A stretch of DNA of 7,999 nucleotides from Deltaproteobacteria bacterium (lineage in GTDB: Bacteria > Myxococcota > Myxococcia > Myxococcales > 40CM-4-68-19), in assembly GCA_018266095.1 (NCBI GenBank), contig JAFEBC010000158.1:1-7999 (forward strand), read 5' to 3'. Shown one piece after another: positions 6,193-7,999 of the stretch. The notes below the pieces were generated by a model. It had not been told where the DNA came from. It searched no databases and was given only the letters and a program-made list of their open reading frames with translations. The number at the start of each line of letters is the position of its first letter. Position 1 is the stretch's first letter. The translations under genes were made by a program, and so were the position numbers.

Positions 6193-6716
6193 ACCGCGTC
6201 GTCTCCTTGGGCGCGCTCTGCCTGCTGGCCTGCGCCGCCTGCGACAACGGCTTCCTCACGCAGCAGGGCTACGAGCCCGCGCAGCCCATCGCCTTCTCGC
6301 ACGCGCTCCACGCCGGCGAGCTGAAGATGAACTGCCAGTACTGCCACTTCGGCGCCTCGCAGAGCCGCCACGCCGGTGTGCCGCCCGCGAGCGTCTGCAT
6401 GGGCTGCCACACGCAGGTGAAGCCGGGCTCGCCCGAGATCCAGAAGCTGACCAAGGCCGTCGCCGCGGGCGTGCCCATCGAGTGGGTGCGCGTGCACCGC
6501 CTGCCCGACTTCGCCTGGTTCAGCCACCAGAACCACGTCGCCGCCGAGGTGGCCTGCCAGACCTGCCACGGCCCGGTCGAGACCATGGCGCGCGTGCAGC
6601 AGCACGAGACGATGACGATGGGCTTCTGCCTCGACTGCCACCGCAAGACGCTGGCCGAGCCGCAGCCCGGGAAGAAGCTCGCGCCCCCCACCGATTGCTC
6701 GGCGTGCCACCGATGA
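6189..6716 (+). CDS. actA: Pentahaem c-type cytochrome, ActA-like subunit of alternative complex III
   Basis: Periplasmic multihaem cytochrome of 175 residues. Five CXXCH motifs are seen, with His at 53, 74, 127, 151 and 174. Other landmarks are FSHALHAGEL (about 36-45), IEWVRVHRLPDFAWFSHQNH (about 97-116) and MGFCLDCHRK (144-153), all characteristic of the ActA cytochrome of alternative complex III and related c7/c3-type proteins. His38, His41, His103, His113, His116 and His139 are candidate distal ligands, so mostly bis-His haems are likely. The N-terminus is a short hydrophobic signal ending in CLLACAACD; Cys15 or Cys18 could be a lipoprotein acylation site, and Asp19 follows Cys18. It overlaps the previous and next genes by ATGA; GAGG lies about 7 nt upstream. 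In alternative complex III, ActA helps carry quinol-derived electrons to periplasmic acceptors. The ActB-like gene downstream supports the call; actC to actF would be expected beyond the right edge. Confidence 0.9.
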   Translation: MNRVVSLGALCLLACAACDNGFLTQQGYEPAQPIAFSHALHAGELKMNCQYCHFGASQSRHAGVPPASVCMGCHTQVKPGSPEIQKLTKAVAAGVPIEWVRVHRLPDFAWFSHQNHVAAEVACQTCHGPVETMARVQQHETMTMGFCLDCHRKTLAEPQPGKKLAPPTDCSACHR

Positions 6717-7999
6717 AGGGCCCCATGGATCGCGACGACTCCAAGCAGTGGCAGTCCCTCGAGGAGCGCGCAGGCGAGCCGCAGACCGTCGCGCTCACGC
6801 AGCGCGAGTTCCGCGAGGAGCTCCCGGTGCGCGAGGCCCCGGAGCGGGCGCCTGAGGTGCTGGTGCAGTTGCGCAAGAAGGAGGGCGTCACCCGGCGCGG
6901 CTTCTTCGAGCTGATGGGCCTGTCGGCGGCGGCGGCGGGCATGGCGGCCTGCCAGCGCGCGCCGGTGGCCAAGGTGCTGCCGTACCAGTCGGAGCCCGAC
7001 GGCGTCATCCCCGGCTCGGCCCTCTGGTACGCGAGCGCGTGCGGCGGCTGCGACGCGCAGTGCGGCGTCCTCTACAAGACCCGCGACGGCCGGCCCATCA
7101 AGGTCGAGGGCAACCCCAAGCACCCCGTCTCGCAGGGCGGCGTGTGCGCGGTGGGCCAGGCCAGCATCCTCTCGCTCTATGACGCGAGCCGCGCGCGGGG
7201 CCCGCTCGATCGCGGCGCGGCCTCGAGCTGGACGGCGCTGGATCAAGGCGTGCGCGACGGGCTGCAGGCCGCGCGCAAGGACGGCAAGGCCATCCGCGTG
7301 ATCGCCCCCGCGCGCAGCGGGCCCACGTTCGAGGCGGCGCTCGCGGGCTTCGTGTCGGCCTGGGACGCGAAGGTGGTGCGCTTCGAGGCCACCGGCGAGC
7401 AGATGGCCCTGGCGCAGGCCCACGAGGCGGCCTTCGGGGTGCGCGCGCTCCCGGCCATCCACCTCGATCGCGCGCGGGTGATCGCGTCGTTCGCGTGCGA
7501 CTTCCTCGGCACCTACGTCGCGCCCGTGGCCTTCGCGCGCGACTGGTCCAAGGGCCGCGCCTTGCCCGAGGTGCCCCGCGCCGAGGGCGAGGAGGCCCAT
7601 CCATCGCCGCCCCTGCTCGACCTCGCGCGCCGCCACTGGCAGCTCGAGCCCGCGCTCTCGCTCACCGGCGCCAACGCCGATCGCCGCGAAGCGGTGTCGC
7701 CCTCGGAGCTCGCGCCTGCGCTGACGGGCCTCGTGCGCCGCCTCGCGGCCCGCTCGCAGCACCCCGCGAAGGCCGACCTCGTCGCCGCGCTCCCCAAGCT
7801 GACCGAGCCCGCCCGGCTCGGTGCCGCGCTCGACACGCTCGCGGCAGAGCTGCTCTCCGCGGGCGAGCGCGCGCTCGTGCTCACCGGCGCCACCGACCCG
7901 TTGGTGCAGGGCCTCGCCATCGCCGCCAACCAGCTCTTGGGCGCCTACGGCCACACCATCAACCTGCGCGCGGGCGTCCCCCTGCCCGCGCCCGACCTC
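6713..7999 (+). CDS. actB: ActB-like molybdopterin oxidoreductase-family protein with extended Tat signal (C-terminus outside window)
   Basis: The first 429 codons are present and the frame runs off the right edge. Seen: an unusually long hydrophilic N-terminus (1-58) with the WQSLEERA and FREELP landmarks of ActB-type proteins; twin-arginine motif TRRGFF with Arg61-Arg62; a hydrophobic Ala/Gly stretch ending at Cys80, a possible weak lipobox; VLPY and GSALWYAS as in ActB; and a [4Fe-4S] motif with Cys110, Cys113, Cys117 and Cys145 (CX2CX3CX27C). DGRPIKVEGNPKHP (125-138) and SILSLYD are family-typical, as is DFLGTYVAPVAFARDW further on. This is the MopB-type N-terminal half; in ActB an iron-sulfur half usually follows, which cannot be checked here. 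Most ActB I recall lack these cysteines, so a separate MopB subunit of an Act-like or Qrc-like complex is possible. The CXKG Lys is replaced by Val147. ATG 6713 gives the operon's usual ATGA overlap; ATG 6725, with AAGGG just upstream, is an alternative. Confidence 0.9.
   Translation, partial: MKGPMDRDDSKQWQSLEERAGEPQTVALTQREFREELPVREAPERAPEVLVQLRKKEGVTRRGFFELMGLSAAAAGMAACQRAPVAKVLPYQSEPDGVIPGSALWYASACGGCDAQCGVLYKTRDGRPIKVEGNPKHPVSQGGVCAVGQASILSLYDASRARGPLDRGAASSWTALDQGVRDGLQAARKDGKAIRVIAPARSGPTFEAALAGFVSAWDAKVVRFEATGEQMALAQAHEAAFGVRALPAIHLDRARVIASFACDFLGTYVAPVAFARDWSKGRALPEVPRAEGEEAHPSPPLLDLARRHWQLEPALSLTGANADRREAVSPSELAPALTGLVRRLAARSQHPAKADLVAALPKLTEPARLGAALDTLAAELLSAGERALVLTGATDPLVQGLAIAANQLLGAYGHTINLRAGVPLPAPDL

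Noticed and set aside
6269..7954. A 561-codon minus-strand open frame antisense to the ActA-like and ActB-like genes.
   Set aside because: Arg/Ala/Gly/His-rich with no recognisable motif; the plus-strand frame has the haem, Tat and Fe-S motifs and runs through the whole region.

Overview
The window is very GC-rich, almost completely coding, and every gene favours G or C at third codon positions. It holds two divergent respiratory gene sets, both cut by the window edges. The base composition, the ccoI-ccoS-ccoN order and the alternative-complex-III-like genes suggest a high-GC respiring Gram-negative bacterium. Myxococcota or a related deltaproteobacterial lineage is my best guess, but this rests on gene style and not on a phylogenetic marker.

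Minus strand, reading leftward from about 3922: ccoI (copper-transporting P1B-type ATPase), ccoS (small cbb3 oxidase assembly protein) and ccoN (catalytic subunit of cbb3-type cytochrome c oxidase, cut by the left edge). The three are packed together: an ATGA overlap joins ccoI and ccoS, and TAAGTG joins ccoS and ccoN. Together they build a high-affinity terminal oxidase: CcoI exports Cu for the haem b3-CuB centre, CcoS assists cofactor insertion, and CcoN carries the active site. All the expected haem, CuB and Tyr ligands of CcoN can be read in the window.

Plus strand, reading rightward from about 3921: a SafE/UreH_2-type membrane protein often found with cbb3 oxidases; then, after an 80 bp gap, a diheme c-type cytochrome with a C-terminal membrane anchor; a five-helix NarI-like cytochrome b; a pentahaem cytochrome like ActA of alternative complex III; and the N-terminal 429 residues of an ActB-like molybdopterin-oxidoreductase-family protein with an extended Tat signal, cut by the right edge. 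From the diheme cytochrome onward each gene overlaps the next by ATGA, so they look like one translationally coupled operon.

The most interesting part is this plus-strand operon. It places a nitrate-reductase-like cytochrome b/cytochrome c pair (with no narG or narH in view) directly in front of alternative complex III genes. The NarI-like protein keeps only the two histidines that hold the distal (periplasm-side) haem and has lost both ligands of the proximal (cytoplasm-side) haem. It therefore looks rebuilt to exchange electrons between the quinone pool and the periplasm instead of with a cytoplasmic reductase. The ActB-like subunit also has a complete four-cysteine Fe-S motif, but not the Lys that normally follows it. 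I infer a branch in which quinol electrons pass through this b/c pair and/or the Act complex to periplasmic cytochromes and on to the divergently encoded cbb3 oxidase. There are no RNA genes, mobile elements, CRISPR arrays or gene-free stretches over 300 bases.
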